64,000 nt of DNA from Niallia sp. FSL W8-0635. Lineage in GTDB: Bacteria; Bacillota; Bacilli; Bacillales; Cytobacillaceae. A program made the translations under genes and the position numbers. Every line of letters begins with the position of its first letter. Position 1 is the stretch's first letter. The notes beneath the pieces were generated by a model. That model was given only the letters and a program-made list of their open reading frames with translations, searched no databases and was not told the DNA's origin. This document shows, piece after piece, positions 27,764 to 36,531 of the stretch. The DNA lies in the NCBI RefSeq assembly GCF_038007965.1, contig NZ_JBBOYD010000001.1:1218501-1282500 (forward strand), given 5' to 3'.

Positions 27764-28243
27764 ATGACAAATAAAAAGTGCGCTTTTTTTATTTTGATTT
27801 GTAGCATATGTGTTTTATTAACAGGTTGTGAGAAAGATACGCCGAATAGCAGATGGTCTATGTTGAAAAAGGTAGATCCAGAACCAGTCGTTATTTATAC
27901 AGAACCTGAAGCAGGTCAAAAAGAATTGGTACAAGGAATTAAGGAAGAAACAAATACTATTTCGTCCATTTATGATGTAGCAGTGGTTAAAGGTAAGAAG
28001 GATACACTTGTAGCCTATAAAGTAAAGCAGATGGCCCGTTTTAAAATGAAAAGCATTGAAAAAGAATTAACGGAAAAACTGGAATCAAAATATCCAGAAG
28101 AGAAATTTACTGTTTCCAGTGATTTTAAAATTTTCTTAGAGACAATCCGTTTAAGGGATAAAATTCAAGAACCAGACTTTAGTGAAGATAAAGCAGACAA
28201 GCGTTTAAAAGAGATTATCAAATTAAATAATGAGTTAACGTAA
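27764..28243 (+). CDS. YhcN/YlaJ-type sporulation lipoprotein
   Basis: Lipoprotein of 159 aa with a lipobox signal peptide (LLTGC, Cys22), so it is likely anchored in a spore membrane. The mature part holds the YhcN/YlaJ-type domain with VAVVKGKKDTLVAYKVKQM and a charged helical end. Such proteins are made in the forespore and several affect germination. The gene is 12 bp upstream of spoVAC and most likely heads its operon. A lipoprotein of this type also sits in the spoVA-2mob operons that raise spore heat resistance in other bacilli. The function here is inferred from context. Confidence 0.8.
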   Translation: MTNKKCAFFILICSICVLLTGCEKDTPNSRWSMLKKVDPEPVVIYTEPEAGQKELVQGIKEETNTISSIYDVAVVKGKKDTLVAYKVKQMARFKMKSIEKELTEKLESKYPEEKFTVSSDFKIFLETIRLRDKIQEPDFSEDKADKRLKEIIKLNNELT

Positions 28244-28255
28244 GGAGGGATTCAA

Positions 28256-28738
28256 TTGGCAGACAGTAAGAAAAAAAACAAAACACCGGCACAACAGCAG
28301 TATGAAAAATTTGAACAACAATATGAAACGAAACGACCTGTATTAAAAAATTGTATAAAAGCATTTTTTGTTGGTGGGTTTATTTGCATGATTGGACAGG
28401 TTATTTCTTATATATATATATATTTCTTCCATTTTACGGAACAAACATCTAGTAATCCAACTACAGCTACTGTCATATTTTTTTCGATGTTATTGACTGG
28501 GTTTGGTGTATATGATCGGATAGGACAGTTTGCAGGAGCAGGTAGTGCTGTTCCTGTAACAGGATTTGGTAATAGTATTATATCTGCCGCAATTGAACAT
28601 CGTACAGAAGGATTTGTACTAGGGGTAGGTGGAAATATATTTAAGTTGGCTGGCTCGGTAATTTTATTCGGTGTTTTTTCCGCATTTGTGGTCGCGCTTA
28701 TTAAAACAATCTTCATTATGATGACGGGGGGATTCTAA
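28256..28738 (+). CDS. spoVAC: Stage V sporulation protein AC
   Basis: Inner-membrane protein of the channel that moves Ca2+-dipicolinate into the forespore and releases it at germination. The 160-aa protein has a hydrophilic lysine/glutamine-rich N-terminus (1-35) and about four membrane helices, with GTGFGVYDRIG-like sequence LTGFGVYDRIGQFAGAGSAVPVTGFGNSI typical of the family. The start is TTG with AAGGAGGGAT upstream. Its stop overlaps the spoVAD start (TAATG). Confidence 0.93.
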   Translation: MADSKKKNKTPAQQQYEKFEQQYETKRPVLKNCIKAFFVGGFICMIGQVISYIYIYFFHFTEQTSSNPTTATVIFFSMLLTGFGVYDRIGQFAGAGSAVPVTGFGNSIISAAIEHRTEGFVLGVGGNIFKLAGSVILFGVFSAFVVALIKTIFIMMTGGF

Positions 28739-29748
28739 TGCTTCAAGGTAAACAGTCCTGGGTTTTTCAAAATCATCCAGTAATAAAAGCTACCGGCGTG
28801 TCAGGAGGACCCTTTGAAGGAAATGGAATGTTAGCGAAAGACTTTGATATTTTGCATGATGATTTATGGATGGGGAAAACCTCCTATGAGCAAGCCCATC
28901 GGATATTATTAGAGGAAGCTGCCCAAACCGCTTTAAAAAAGGGAGAACGAAAACCAGAAGATATCCAGTTTTTTTTAGCAGGTGATTTAATCAACCAAAT
29001 TACACCGTCAAGCTTTGCTGCAAGAGATTTGAAAATACCTTATTTCGGCTTGTTTGGCGCTTGTTCTACGTCTATGGAAGGTTTAGCTCTTGCGTCCTTT
29101 ATGGTGAATTACCAAGGAGCTACGAATGTTTTGACAGGTGCTTCTAGCCATAATGCAGCGGTTGAAAAACAGTTTCGTTATCCAACAGAATATGGTGGAC
29201 AGAAACCCCCGACAGCACAATGGACTGTAACCGGAGCAGGTGTGGCCTTAATTACAAATGAGCAATCAAATGATCAATTGCCGTATACAACTGCTGCCAC
29301 TATTGGGAAAGTAGTGGATATGGGATTAGCAGATCCATTTAATATGGGTGGAGCAATGGCCCCGGCAGCTGTAGATACGATACTTGCACACTTCCAGGAT
29401 TTAAATCTTGATCCTTCTCACTATGACTTAATTGTTACAGGTGATTTAGGAAGAATCGGAAGAGAAACTGCTATAGCTCTTCTAAAAGAAAAAGGATTAA
29501 GCATAGATGAAAATAAATTCAAAGATTGCGGTTTATTAATTTATACCAATGAGCAACCTGTTCAATCTGGGGGAAGTGGAGCGGGATGTTCGGCAACCGT
29601 ACTATATGGACATTTATTAAATGAAATGAAAAAAGGGATATATAAAAGAATTCTATTAGTTGCAACTGGTGCGCTTCTTTCTCCATTAACAGTTCAACAA
29701 AATGAAACAATACCTTGTATCGCTCACGCTGTTTCAATTGAAATCTAA
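28738..29748 (+). CDS. spoVAD: Stage V sporulation protein AD
   Basis: Soluble, membrane-associated member of the SpoVA complex that binds dipicolinic acid; its fold is thiolase-like. The 336-aa sequence is full length and shows GVSGGPFEGNG, YFGLFGACSTSMEGLALA (the thiolase-like Cys region) and GGSGAGCSATVLYG near the C-terminus. Overlap of its ATG with the spoVAC stop points to translational coupling. The third gene spoVAEb follows after 63 bp. Confidence 0.95.
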   Translation: MLQGKQSWVFQNHPVIKATGVSGGPFEGNGMLAKDFDILHDDLWMGKTSYEQAHRILLEEAAQTALKKGERKPEDIQFFLAGDLINQITPSSFAARDLKIPYFGLFGACSTSMEGLALASFMVNYQGATNVLTGASSHNAAVEKQFRYPTEYGGQKPPTAQWTVTGAGVALITNEQSNDQLPYTTAATIGKVVDMGLADPFNMGGAMAPAAVDTILAHFQDLNLDPSHYDLIVTGDLGRIGRETAIALLKEKGLSIDENKFKDCGLLIYTNEQPVQSGGSGAGCSATVLYGHLLNEMKKGIYKRILLVATGALLSPLTVQQNETIPCIAHAVSIEI

Positions 29749-29811
29749 TCAAGCTGTAGCATATGTTTATTTATTATATGGAATGAATTACAAGAAAAAG
29801 GAGGAACTAGT

Positions 29812-30168
29812 ATGCTTCCAATGTTTTTCTGGGCATTTGTCATAGGTGGGATTATTTGCGTAATTGGTCAGCTAATGTTTGATGTTGCCAAGCTAACCCC
29901 AGCCCATACATTAACAACATTAGTTGTTGTTGGTGCAATATTAGACGGATTTGGATTATACGAGCCATTTGCAGATTTTGCAGGGGCAGGTGCAACGATT
30001 CCTATTACAAGCTTTGGTAATGCATTAGTACATGGAGCAATGCAAGAGGCAGAAAAGCATGGCATTATTGGCGTATTAACTGGGATGTTCGAGGTAACGA
30101 GCTCAGGAATATCTGCTGCCATCATATTTGGTTTTATCGGTGCGCTCATTTTTAAACCAAAAGGGTAA
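29812..30168 (+). CDS. spoVAEB: Stage V sporulation protein AEb
   Basis: Membrane subunit of the SpoVA channel, 118 aa with about four helices. It resembles SpoVAC in the segment [29 protein letters not shown], as is usual for this paralogous pair. An AAGGAGG site precedes the ATG. Together with spoVAC and spoVAD it forms the short three-gene spoVA version; spoVAA, AB, AEa and AF are not in this window, so this is probably a second spoVA operon in the genome. Confidence 0.93.
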   Translation: MLPMFFWAFVIGGIICVIGQLMFDVAKLTPAHTLTTLVVVGAILDGFGLYEPFADFAGAGATIPITSFGNALVHGAMQEAEKHGIIGVLTGMFEVTSSGISAAIIFGFIGALIFKPKG

Positions 30169-30305
30169 TATAACTCATTGTTCTATGAAAAAAGGATTGA
30201 TAGGATTAGTAAAAGGGAAGCGTCATTTCTTCTAAGCGTCTTATTTAAGCTTGGTAAGTATACATGACAATCGTACATTCTGTCCGTTATTAGTAGCTTG
30301 CCTAT

Positions 30306-30332
30306 ACATAAACTTTAATTCTCCATATTCTG
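30306..30332 (+). promoter_or_regulatory. Sigma-K-like promoter of yjcZ-type gene
   Basis: AC (30306-30307), a 16-base spacer and CATATTCTG (30324-30332) fit the sigma-K pattern with one deviation, in the last -10 base. The predicted start lies about 28 bases before the ATG. Confidence 0.45.
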
Positions 30333-30367
30333 TTAATGAGTACAAGGAGAAGCGAGGTGAAGTAGGA

Positions 30368-30487
30368 ATGTGTTATGGCGGATATGGCTATGGCGGCGGC
30401 TATAGCGGAGGAGGAATCTCTTCTTTTGCTTTAATCGTTGTTTTATTTATCCTTTTAGTTATCGTTGGAGCTAGCTTCTACAACTAA
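30368..30487 (+). CDS. YjcZ-family sporulation protein
   Basis: A 39-residue protein starting at ATG 30368, 8 bases after GAGGTG. It has a Gly/Tyr-rich N-terminus ([16 protein letters not shown]) followed by one hydrophobic helix ([20 protein letters not shown]), the hallmark of the small YjcZ/YhbH-region sporulation peptides found in many copies in bacilli. A longer in-frame extension upstream has no ribosome-binding site. A terminator follows. The function of the family is unknown. Confidence 0.85.
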   Translation: MCYGGYGYGGGYSGGGISSFALIVVLFILLVIVGASFYN

Positions 30488-30497
30488 TCATTTATTG

Positions 30498-30543
30498 GAA
30501 AAAGGGGTTCTCTTTTTAAAGGGAGCTCCTTTTCATTTTTTGA
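30498..30543 (+). terminator. Terminator of yjcZ-type gene
   Basis: AAAAGGGG faces CTCCTTTT over an internal CTC/GGG stem, with a T-rich tail. Confidence 0.65.
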
Positions 30544-30603
30544 GAAGGCCCATTCTTAAATATGCATTTTGTTCATTTTTTGATTTCTGATTGGAGTGTT
30601 TTC

Positions 30604-30630
30604 ACCTTTTTTGTATTGCTTCATACAATG
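30604..30630 (+). promoter_or_regulatory. Sigma-K-like promoter of spoVIF
   Basis: AC (30604-30605), a 16-base spacer and CATACAATG (30622-30630); the -10 is identical to that before the 40-codon ORF at 27.5 kb. Confidence 0.55.
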
Positions 30631-30662
30631 TAAAGTAGCTCACCTAAGGAGGAAACACGTGT

Positions 30663-30917
30663 ATGAACAATAATTTTTTTAAAAACATAGAGTCAAAAAC
30701 TGGTGTAAATATGAAAGATATTTTGGAACTAGCTAATTCCTTACAAAATGCTAATTTTAAAGATGAAAAAACAGTGAGAAGTGTTATTCGCAGAGTTTCG
30801 CAAATTGCTGGTAAATCTGTTCCTAAGCAAACGGAAGATAAAATTGTTGAATCTATCGTAAAAGATGGCAAACAGCTTGATTTCAATACTCTATCTAAAA
30901 TGATTAACAAAAAGTAA
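30663..30917 (+). CDS. spoVIF: Stage VI sporulation protein F
   Basis: Mother-cell regulator of coat genes, 84 aa. The family pattern is clear: ESKTGVNMKDILELANSLQNANFKDEKTVRSVIRRVSQIAGKSVPKQTEDKIVESI. In B. subtilis SpoVIF (YjcC) acts with sigma-K and GerE in late coat assembly. AAGGAGG lies 10 bases before the ATG. Gene order (then yjcD on the opposite strand) matches B. subtilis. It is monocistronic, between a sigma-K-like promoter and a terminator. Confidence 0.9.
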   Translation: MNNNFFKNIESKTGVNMKDILELANSLQNANFKDEKTVRSVIRRVSQIAGKSVPKQTEDKIVESIVKDGKQLDFNTLSKMINKK

Positions 30918-30923
30918 CGGGAA

Positions 30924-30970
30924 AATGGGTAACTGATCAAAAGGAATGACAAGTTACCCTATTTTTTATT
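30924..30970 (+). terminator. Terminator of spoVIF
   Basis: GGGTAACT pairs with AGTTACCC around an 18-base loop and is followed by ATTTTTTATTT. It may also stop transcripts of yjcD from the other side. Confidence 0.88.
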
Positions 30971-31018
30971 TAGCCAAAAATGGAAATGGATGATACAACG
31001 TAGTTTTCAATAATTAAT

Positions 31019-33391
31019 CTAAAGGAGCGGAGACATCGACAAGGGTGATAAAAAACGAGATGCCTTAGCTTTTTTGCCTCTTAGATACATAGGAATGGAA
31101 AGATATAGTTCTTGTTGTGCCCTTGTCATCGCAACATAAAGAAGACGACGTTCCTCTTCAAGAGGCATAAGATTATTATTTCGAAATGATTCTAATGCAA
31201 AGTCATGTGGGATAGAGCCATCAACAGTACCAAGTATATATACTGCCTTATATTCCAATCCTTTTGCGCGATGAATGGTACTTAAGGTTATTACATTGGA
31301 TTCATTTTTATATTGTTTACGTAATTCTTCATTCATCGCAAGCATATGATCTGTATACTGTACAAATTCTTTAATGGAATTAAATTTACGTGCAACGACT
31401 TTTAAATCGCGAATATCATCGGACCCTTTATCCCATTGATTTCCTTCGTTGCCCCGTTTTTTAATAAACTCCTGGAAGCCTAATTCTTTTTCAATATAAG
31501 TAATGGCATCAAGAGGTGAATAATGCGTTAATCGCTTTAGCGTATTTGGAATCTTTTTTAGCCTGCTTTCCTGAAAAGCAAAGCCAGTTTTAACTAAATG
31601 GAGACAATCTAAAAAGCTACAATCCTCTAAAATACTCATTGCTTTAATATCCTGCAATACTGTTTTTTTCAAAAAGAGCGTTGGAAGAATATCAATTACA
31701 GCTTGTTGATTATCGTGATCATGAATGAGCTTTAAATAAGCCAACATACTTTTTACGATAAATCGTTGGTAGAAGGAGCCTGTATCCTGCTCCAATCTAA
31801 ATGGCAAACTAGAAGAAGCAAGTCGCTCAAACATAGCACGGCTATTTGTATTTGTGCGAAATAGAATCGCAAAATCTTTAGGTTCGTAACCAGTTTTTAT
31901 CTTTTCTTGCATATCTGTCAAAATCATGGTAGCTTCTTCTTCCTCGTCATAAGGATAGAAGGCAAGCGGGTGTGTTCCAGAGTAGCCTGTAATCATTTTT
32001 TTTACACGTCTTTTTGTATTTTGGCTAATGGTTGATTTTGCTGCGGACACGATTTCTTGTGAAGAGCGGTAATTATAGTCAAGAATAATCGTTTGAGAAT
32101 CTGGATAATCTTTTTCAAAATCTAACAGGTATTTTGGATCACTACCACGAAAAGAATAGATAGATTGATCATCATCGCCTACTGCATAAATAGATTTAGC
32201 AGAGCTCGCCATTAGCTTCATCCACTCGTATTGTACTTTGTTTATGTCTTGAAATTCATCTAGTAGGAAATGAGTAAAGCGTTTCTGATAAGATTCTAGT
32301 ATAGTTGGATTTTCGAGAAAAAAATGATAGCCACCAAGAAGCATATCATCGAAATCATATAGATTTCTCTGTTGTTTTTTTGCCTCGTAGCCGGAATATA
32401 ACTGTGCGACTTTTTGTTCCCAGTCATTAGTCGGCTCGACATCTTTAGGGAAGAGCATACTATTTTTCCAAGCGCTTATTAATTGAAGAGCTGCATCAAA
32501 TGGAAAGTCTTTTTCATCGATTTGTTTTTCCCGGGCAATTTCCTTTAATATAAGTTCTCGTTGCCAATTGCTATTTAATAGCTGATTTCGTTGCCATTTC
32601 TCTCGTTCGTGAAAAATCAATATTTGGTAGAGAATGCTATGGAATGTTCCAGAAACGATTTTTTGCACTAATCCTTTGTTCATCATTGGATAGTGTAATA
32701 AACGTTCCTTCATTTCGTTTGCAGCTTTATTTGTAAATGTAACAAGCATAATGGATGACGGATCTACGTTTCTCTCGTGAATAAGAAAAGCTGCCCGCAT
32801 CGTTAATACACGAGTCTTGCCACTTCCTGCACCTGCAAGAACAAGAATTGGTCCATCATTAATGGTAACGGCTTTGCTTTGGGTAGCATCTAGGGAATAA
32901 CCATTTTGGGCGAGAATGGTTAGATAAGATTCTTTTGGATAAGTAATGGCTTTGCTATTTGCTAATTCAGATTTATGAATGGTTGTGTTAACGGACATAG
33001 GTTGCTTAAAAGGAGTGATTTCTGTAAGACTTTTTGAAATACTTCTACTTTTTGGAATACGAAACCCATTCTTTTCTTCATAGTCTTCATCAAGGGTTAC
33101 GGCATCTTCTTGTTGGACTTTGGGTATATCTTCTGTCATACATGGTTGTTTAGAAGAATAATGATAAAAATAGGGAGAGCTTTTTATTCCTAAATAAAGC
33201 TTTACCGCTTCTCCACATACAGAGCATGCGAGAAACCCATTTTTTCCTGCTTCATAAATTTTTTGTAATTCTTGTCTATCAATTGTATTCAATGAAATGA
33301 GTCTATCATAATAAAAAGCTGTTAACATAGGAAACCTCGAATCTATTTTTAATACATGTATTCGTGACTTTTTTGAAATAATATCTATCAT
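31019..33391 (-). CDS. yjcD: UvrD/PcrA-type ATP-dependent DNA helicase YjcD
   Basis: Superfamily 1 3'-5' helicase of 790 aa. Walker A is LAGAGSGKTRVLTMRA; later motifs include TFTNKAANEMKERL, LLDEFQDINKVQ (motif II), VGDDDQSIYSFRGSD (III), LDYNYRSSQEIV (IV), LSTIHRAKGLEYKAVY (V) and EERRLLYVAMTRAQQEL (VI). An extra N-terminal domain of about 150 residues precedes the helicase core and holds a CoiA-like zinc-finger module (CSVCGEAVKLYLG... FYHYSSKQPC). It matches B. subtilis yjcD in place. The exact role is unknown, probably repair or replication restart. Confidence 0.92.
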   Translation of the reverse strand: MIDIISKKSRIHVLKIDSRFPMLTAFYYDRLISLNTIDRQELQKIYEAGKNGFLACSVCGEAVKLYLGIKSSPYFYHYSSKQPCMTEDIPKVQQEDAVTLDEDYEEKNGFRIPKSRSISKSLTEITPFKQPMSVNTTIHKSELANSKAITYPKESYLTILAQNGYSLDATQSKAVTINDGPILVLAGAGSGKTRVLTMRAAFLIHERNVDPSSIMLVTFTNKAANEMKERLLHYPMMNKGLVQKIVSGTFHSILYQILIFHEREKWQRNQLLNSNWQRELILKEIAREKQIDEKDFPFDAALQLISAWKNSMLFPKDVEPTNDWEQKVAQLYSGYEAKKQQRNLYDFDDMLLGGYHFFLENPTILESYQKRFTHFLLDEFQDINKVQYEWMKLMASSAKSIYAVGDDDQSIYSFRGSDPKYLLDFEKDYPDSQTIILDYNYRSSQEIVSAAKSTISQNTKRRVKKMITGYSGTHPLAFYPYDEEEEATMILTDMQEKIKTGYEPKDFAILFRTNTNSRAMFERLASSSLPFRLEQDTGSFYQRFIVKSMLAYLKLIHDHDNQQAVIDILPTLFLKKTVLQDIKAMSILEDCSFLDCLHLVKTGFAFQESRLKKIPNTLKRLTHYSPLDAITYIEKELGFQEFIKKRGNEGNQWDKGSDDIRDLKVVARKFNSIKEFVQYTDHMLAMNEELRKQYKNESNVITLSTIHRAKGLEYKAVYILGTVDGSIPHDFALESFRNNNLMPLEEERRLLYVAMTRAQQELYLSIPMYLRGKKAKASRFLSPLSMSPLL

Positions 33392-33491
33392 ATCAAAAAC
33401 AGAGGATTGTTTAAAGGGTAGAAAACTGGTTTAACATGTGGGAAAAAAGGGAAAAGGATAGAATAATATTGTAAGAAGGGACAGATTTAAG

Positions 33492-33749
33492 ATGGGATAT
33501 ATCTTACCAATCACATATTTTCAAGCAGAACAGTATGCGGTTAGAGATATTGTTAGCAAAGCAAAAACATATAAGAAGGAAGCAACATACCCTGTTGCAA
33601 AGATCGCTAATCTTCCTACTAATCAAGATACAAACTATCCTTCTCCATTATTTTATCAAAAAAATAAATTGCATGAAAAACAAGTAGTCAATGAGAAGTT
33701 AATTGCTCAACTAACTGGAAAAGGTACTTATTTTCATGCACAAGTATAA
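33492..33749 (+). CDS. Hypothetical protein, 85 aa
   Basis: Not recognised with confidence. The 85-residue sequence is soluble, basic and Tyr/Gln/Lys-rich: it starts MGYILPITYFQAEQYAVRDI and has no signal peptide, membrane helix or Cys/His motif. An AAGGGA-type site lies upstream of the ATG. It stands alone on the plus strand between two minus-strand genes, in the slot taken by other small genes after yjcD in related species. The codon use looks like that of its neighbours. Confidence 0.65.
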   Translation: MGYILPITYFQAEQYAVRDIVSKAKTYKKEATYPVAKIANLPTNQDTNYPSPLFYQKNKLHEKQVVNEKLIAQLTGKGTYFHAQV

Positions 33750-33755
33750 AGGGAT

Positions 33756-34448
33756 TTAATTCATTTTGTAGCTCTGTACATATAAAGGCGAACCTTCGCG
33801 CCACTCCGCATAAAGGATATCTTTATGGGAGTCAAAATTATGTTTTTTTAATTCTTGCATTAATTGGTCCTCGTTCCAACCTATTCGAGGTAAGTTTTCT
33901 GTTATGATTTCACCATCTAAAATGACGCTTATCGGAAGTGAAATAATTTCAGGGGGTAAATTCATATCTTGTTTTGTTGGATTCGAAAATGCAGATTTCT
34001 TTAACACGCTTATCGTACCGTCCGTTTCTAAAATAGCATAAGCACACTCGGCGATCGAAAAAACATCTTTTGCACGGAGTAAATGTTGTAACTGATTTAT
34101 ATCCAAATGATTTTTCTTTAGTTCATGAAAATCAATTTTGCCTTTATTTATAACAATAGATGGTTTTCCTTCTAAAAGCTTTCTAGTTTTCCGAAACTTT
34201 TGAGTAATATATTCTGTGACATAAATTAAAGCTCCCCATAGAAGAATCGAAAAAGCAATTTCTTTTATGCCTGTTTTTGAATCATACATGGCATTCCCTA
34301 CGAGCTCACCTAGCACTAATACAGAAACAAAATCAAAGGTAGTAATCTGTGTTATTTGTGTTTTACCTAATATTTTTGTTAAAAGAAGAAGCAAGAAATA
34401 GCCAATAATAAGTTCAATGAATATTTGTGTGAATTCCATGCAACTCAC
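33756..34448 (-). CDS. DUF421 membrane protein (YetF/YrbG-like)
   Basis: Protein of 230 aa with three N-terminal membrane helices (about residues 6-80) and a cytoplasmic alpha/beta DUF421 domain containing RKTRKLLEGKPSIVINKGKID and LREKDVF-like LRAKDVFSIAECAYAILETDG. Bacilli have several such paralogues, some in spores; YetF-type genes occur in spoVA-2mob operons. Here it is a single gene about 3.6 kb from the spoVA cluster, so a link to spores is only suggestive. The biochemical role is unknown. Confidence 0.85.
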   Translation of the reverse strand: MSCMEFTQIFIELIIGYFLLLLLTKILGKTQITQITTFDFVSVLVLGELVGNAMYDSKTGIKEIAFSILLWGALIYVTEYITQKFRKTRKLLEGKPSIVINKGKIDFHELKKNHLDINQLQHLLRAKDVFSIAECAYAILETDGTISVLKKSAFSNPTKQDMNLPPEIISLPISVILDGEIITENLPRIGWNEDQLMQELKKHNFDSHKDILYAEWREGSPLYVQSYKMN

Positions 34449-34522
34449 CCTTTCCTACATCTATTGTAGGCAAATAGGTGAAAATTAAACCTATTATGGT
34501 TTAGTGCCAAAAATGGATGGGA

Positions 34523-34592
34523 AACAAAAAGGTTGCCCAATTATGCCACCAACTAGACCCTTTCGGAGTAAAGATGGCATCTTCGGACAACC
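34523..34592 (-). terminator. Complex terminator of yjcG-yjcF
   Basis: On the minus strand GGTTGTCC and GGGCAACC (34531-34538) close a large stem with an inner ATGCCA/TGGCAT hairpin, followed by TTTTTGTTT. It begins right after the yjcF stop. Confidence 0.65.
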
Positions 34593-34597
34593 AACTA

Positions 34598-35023
34598 TTA
34601 TAATTTCTTCTGCATTGTTCTATGAGGAATACCAGCATCCAAAAATTCCTCGGAAACGACTTCATATCCTAATTTGCTGTAGAATGGAATCGCATGCGTT
34701 TGAGCGTTTAGTTTTAGTGAAGGTGCCCCGCTATTTATGGCATATTCCTCTATTTTGTTCATGATTGCTTTCCCAGCGCCGCCTTTTCGATTTGTAGAAA
34801 GGATACATATTCTCTCCACTTTTCCATACTCATCGAATGTTCGATAACGACCTGCACCAATTGGGTTTTTAGTGTTATCATACAGGACAAAATGGACGCT
34901 GTCCTTTTCAAACTCATCTATTTCTTCTTCGACTGGTACATGTTGTTCTTTTACAAAAACAGTTTGACGTACATAAAAGGCATCTTCTAATTCTTTCTCT
35001 GTTTTAACGATACATACTTCCAC
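34598..35023 (-). CDS. yjcF: GNAT-family acetyltransferase YjcF
   Basis: Predicted N-acetyltransferase, 141 aa. GNAT motif A is present in VERICILSTNRKGGAGKAIMNKIEEYA (acetyl-CoA loop R-K-G-G-A-G-K) and motif B in HAIPFYSKLGYEVVSEEFLDAGIPH. The segment DAFYVRQTVFVKEQHVPVEEEID-like at the start (EDAFYVRQTVFVKEQHV) is typical of the ElaA/YjcF group. It begins four bases after the yjcG stop, so the two are coupled. The acceptor is unknown. Confidence 0.88.
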   Translation of the reverse strand: MEVCIVKTEKELEDAFYVRQTVFVKEQHVPVEEEIDEFEKDSVHFVLYDNTKNPIGAGRYRTFDEYGKVERICILSTNRKGGAGKAIMNKIEEYAINSGAPSLKLNAQTHAIPFYSKLGYEVVSEEFLDAGIPHRTMQKKL

Positions 35024-35027
35024 TTTT

Positions 35028-35540
35028 TCACGAATCCTTTCCTAACCGAAATGTTTCATATACCGTCCATGATCCATTCTCCAATTCATAAAGTAAATGG
35101 AATCGGTCAGATTTTTCCTCGAAATGAAAGTTTTGCATCCGTAAATTGCTATATAAATCCAAATGTTCATCGCTTGATAAATTTTGTCCTAGAGTAATAT
35201 GTGGGACAAATGGATGCTCTGGACTAACGCCCAATGTACTTATTAGTTCTTGATGAAGATGTTCTAAATCTGTACTTGGTTCAATCTTTAAATAAACTAC
35301 ATTGCTGACTGGTTTAAAGGAACTGACTTTTGTTACTTTAATTGGAATAGAATGATAATGGCTTGCAATCGTTGTTAGTTTTTTACTTAGTTCTTCAATC
35401 TCTTCATTTTCTGCTTCAAAGTCACCGATTAAAGTAATATGTGGCGGGATTAAAGCATATTTCGGATCATACCTTTTACGAAGGGAATTGGCCAAATCCT
35501 GTAACTCTTTTCCAGGAAAAATAGCAATACCGTATTTCAT
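35028..35540 (-). CDS. yjcG: 2H phosphoesterase-like protein YjcG
   Basis: Member of the 2H (2'-5' RNA ligase-like) superfamily, 170 aa. Both H-x-T/S motifs are visible: PPHITLIGDF (about residue 37) and VPHITLGQNL (about residue 117). ATG 35540 is chosen because GGAGG lies 8 bases upstream; the in-frame ATG five codons earlier has no site. Order yjcH-yjcG-yjcF on one strand equals B. subtilis. Such proteins cleave or join 2'-linked or cyclic phosphates in RNA or nucleotides; the substrate is unknown. Confidence 0.88.
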   Translation of the reverse strand: MKYGIAIFPGKELQDLANSLRKRYDPKYALIPPHITLIGDFEAENEEIEELSKKLTTIASHYHSIPIKVTKVSSFKPVSNVVYLKIEPSTDLEHLHQELISTLGVSPEHPFVPHITLGQNLSSDEHLDLYSNLRMQNFHFEEKSDRFHLLYELENGSWTVYETFRLGKDS

Positions 35541-35702
35541 TTGAAGGACCTCCATTTCATAGTAAAAACGTTATTTAAAGATATAGAAAATGGACTATCT
35601 ATTATTACGATTTCAATGTTCTATATGTAAGATATTATAACAAAATTATTCTTTTAAGTTCAAAGATTTCAGAAAAAATCTAATGTTTGACAAACTATAT
35701 AT

Positions 35703-36428
35703 TTAAGAAGGAAACATTCGCACTAGCATTTTGGCGATATATGGTTGCCAATGCTTCCATGTATGGTTGCCATTAAATTCTTCATAGGTATACTCGGAGT
35801 TGGTTGATTTTAAAAGTTGTGCAAGTTCTCTATTTGGAGTAAGGAAATCTTCCGTTGTTTGAATAGTTGTTTGGACTGCAGTTTCACCTGTCCCAATAAT
35901 ATGATCGATTTCAAGTAAATGATAGGAATCAAACTGGCGAATCCTTTCTAATACTTCTTCATTTACTAATGGAGATTGCAGGATGATTTTTCCAAATGTA
36001 TGTGGATATTTTAAAGCAGTCATTAGTGATACAGTTGCCCCTAAAGAGTCTCCAATAAGTCCACGTCCTAATCCCATTTGATAGGTTGGAAACTGTTCAT
36101 CTAAATAGGGAATAAGTTCATGTGCTAAGAAGCGGATATATGCTTTATTTTGGGGACCATCTGGATGATATTTTTCCCGACGATCTTGAACAGAGGAATA
36201 AGGAATCCCAACAATGATGGTCTCCGCTATTTGATGGTTTGCAAGTAATTCATCCGCCACTCTTCCGATTCGACCAAATTGAAAATAATCTTTTCCATCC
36301 TGTGCAATAAGCAAATGGTATTTATAAAGAGGAGAAAAGGATGGGGGAAGATAGATAAGTAAAGTGATTTCTTCTCCCAATGCGTTACTAAATAACGTTG
36401 CCTCTTTTATTGTCCCTTTTATCGCCAT
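35703..36428 (-). CDS. yjcH: Putative esterase YjcH (Fes/IroE-like alpha/beta hydrolase)
   Basis: Esterase-D-like alpha/beta hydrolase of 241 aa. The nucleophile elbow is GDSLG in GRGLIGDSLGATVSLMTALKYP (Ser near 130), with the strand LLIAQDGKDYF upstream and the catalytic His likely in NGNHTWKHWQPY near the end. No signal peptide is seen, so it is cytoplasmic. The family resembles enterochelin esterase domains, but no siderophore genes are nearby. It is 162 bp upstream of yjcG on the same strand. Confidence 0.85.
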   Translation of the reverse strand: MAIKGTIKEATLFSNALGEEITLLIYLPPSFSPLYKYHLLIAQDGKDYFQFGRIGRVADELLANHQIAETIIVGIPYSSVQDRREKYHPDGPQNKAYIRFLAHELIPYLDEQFPTYQMGLGRGLIGDSLGATVSLMTALKYPHTFGKIILQSPLVNEEVLERIRQFDSYHLLEIDHIIGTGETAVQTTIQTTEDFLTPNRELAQLLKSTNSEYTYEEFNGNHTWKHWQPYIAKMLVRMFPS

Positions 36429-36531
36429 AGTTATCCTTCCTTTGCCACTGAATTTACCAATAGTGTAACAATAAAAACACTTTATGAATAGTGTAAAGTT
36501 AGACTGGAGAGGAGGGGGGTTTTATTAGGGT

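Noticed and set aside
30251..30367. N-terminal extension of the YjcZ-type ORF
   Set aside because: No ribosome-binding site, and the promoter-like element lies inside it; ATG 30368 gives a typical family member.
34504..34764. 86-codon plus-strand frame opposite yjcF
   Set aside because: It is antisense to the end of yjcF and its terminator; no ribosome-binding site.
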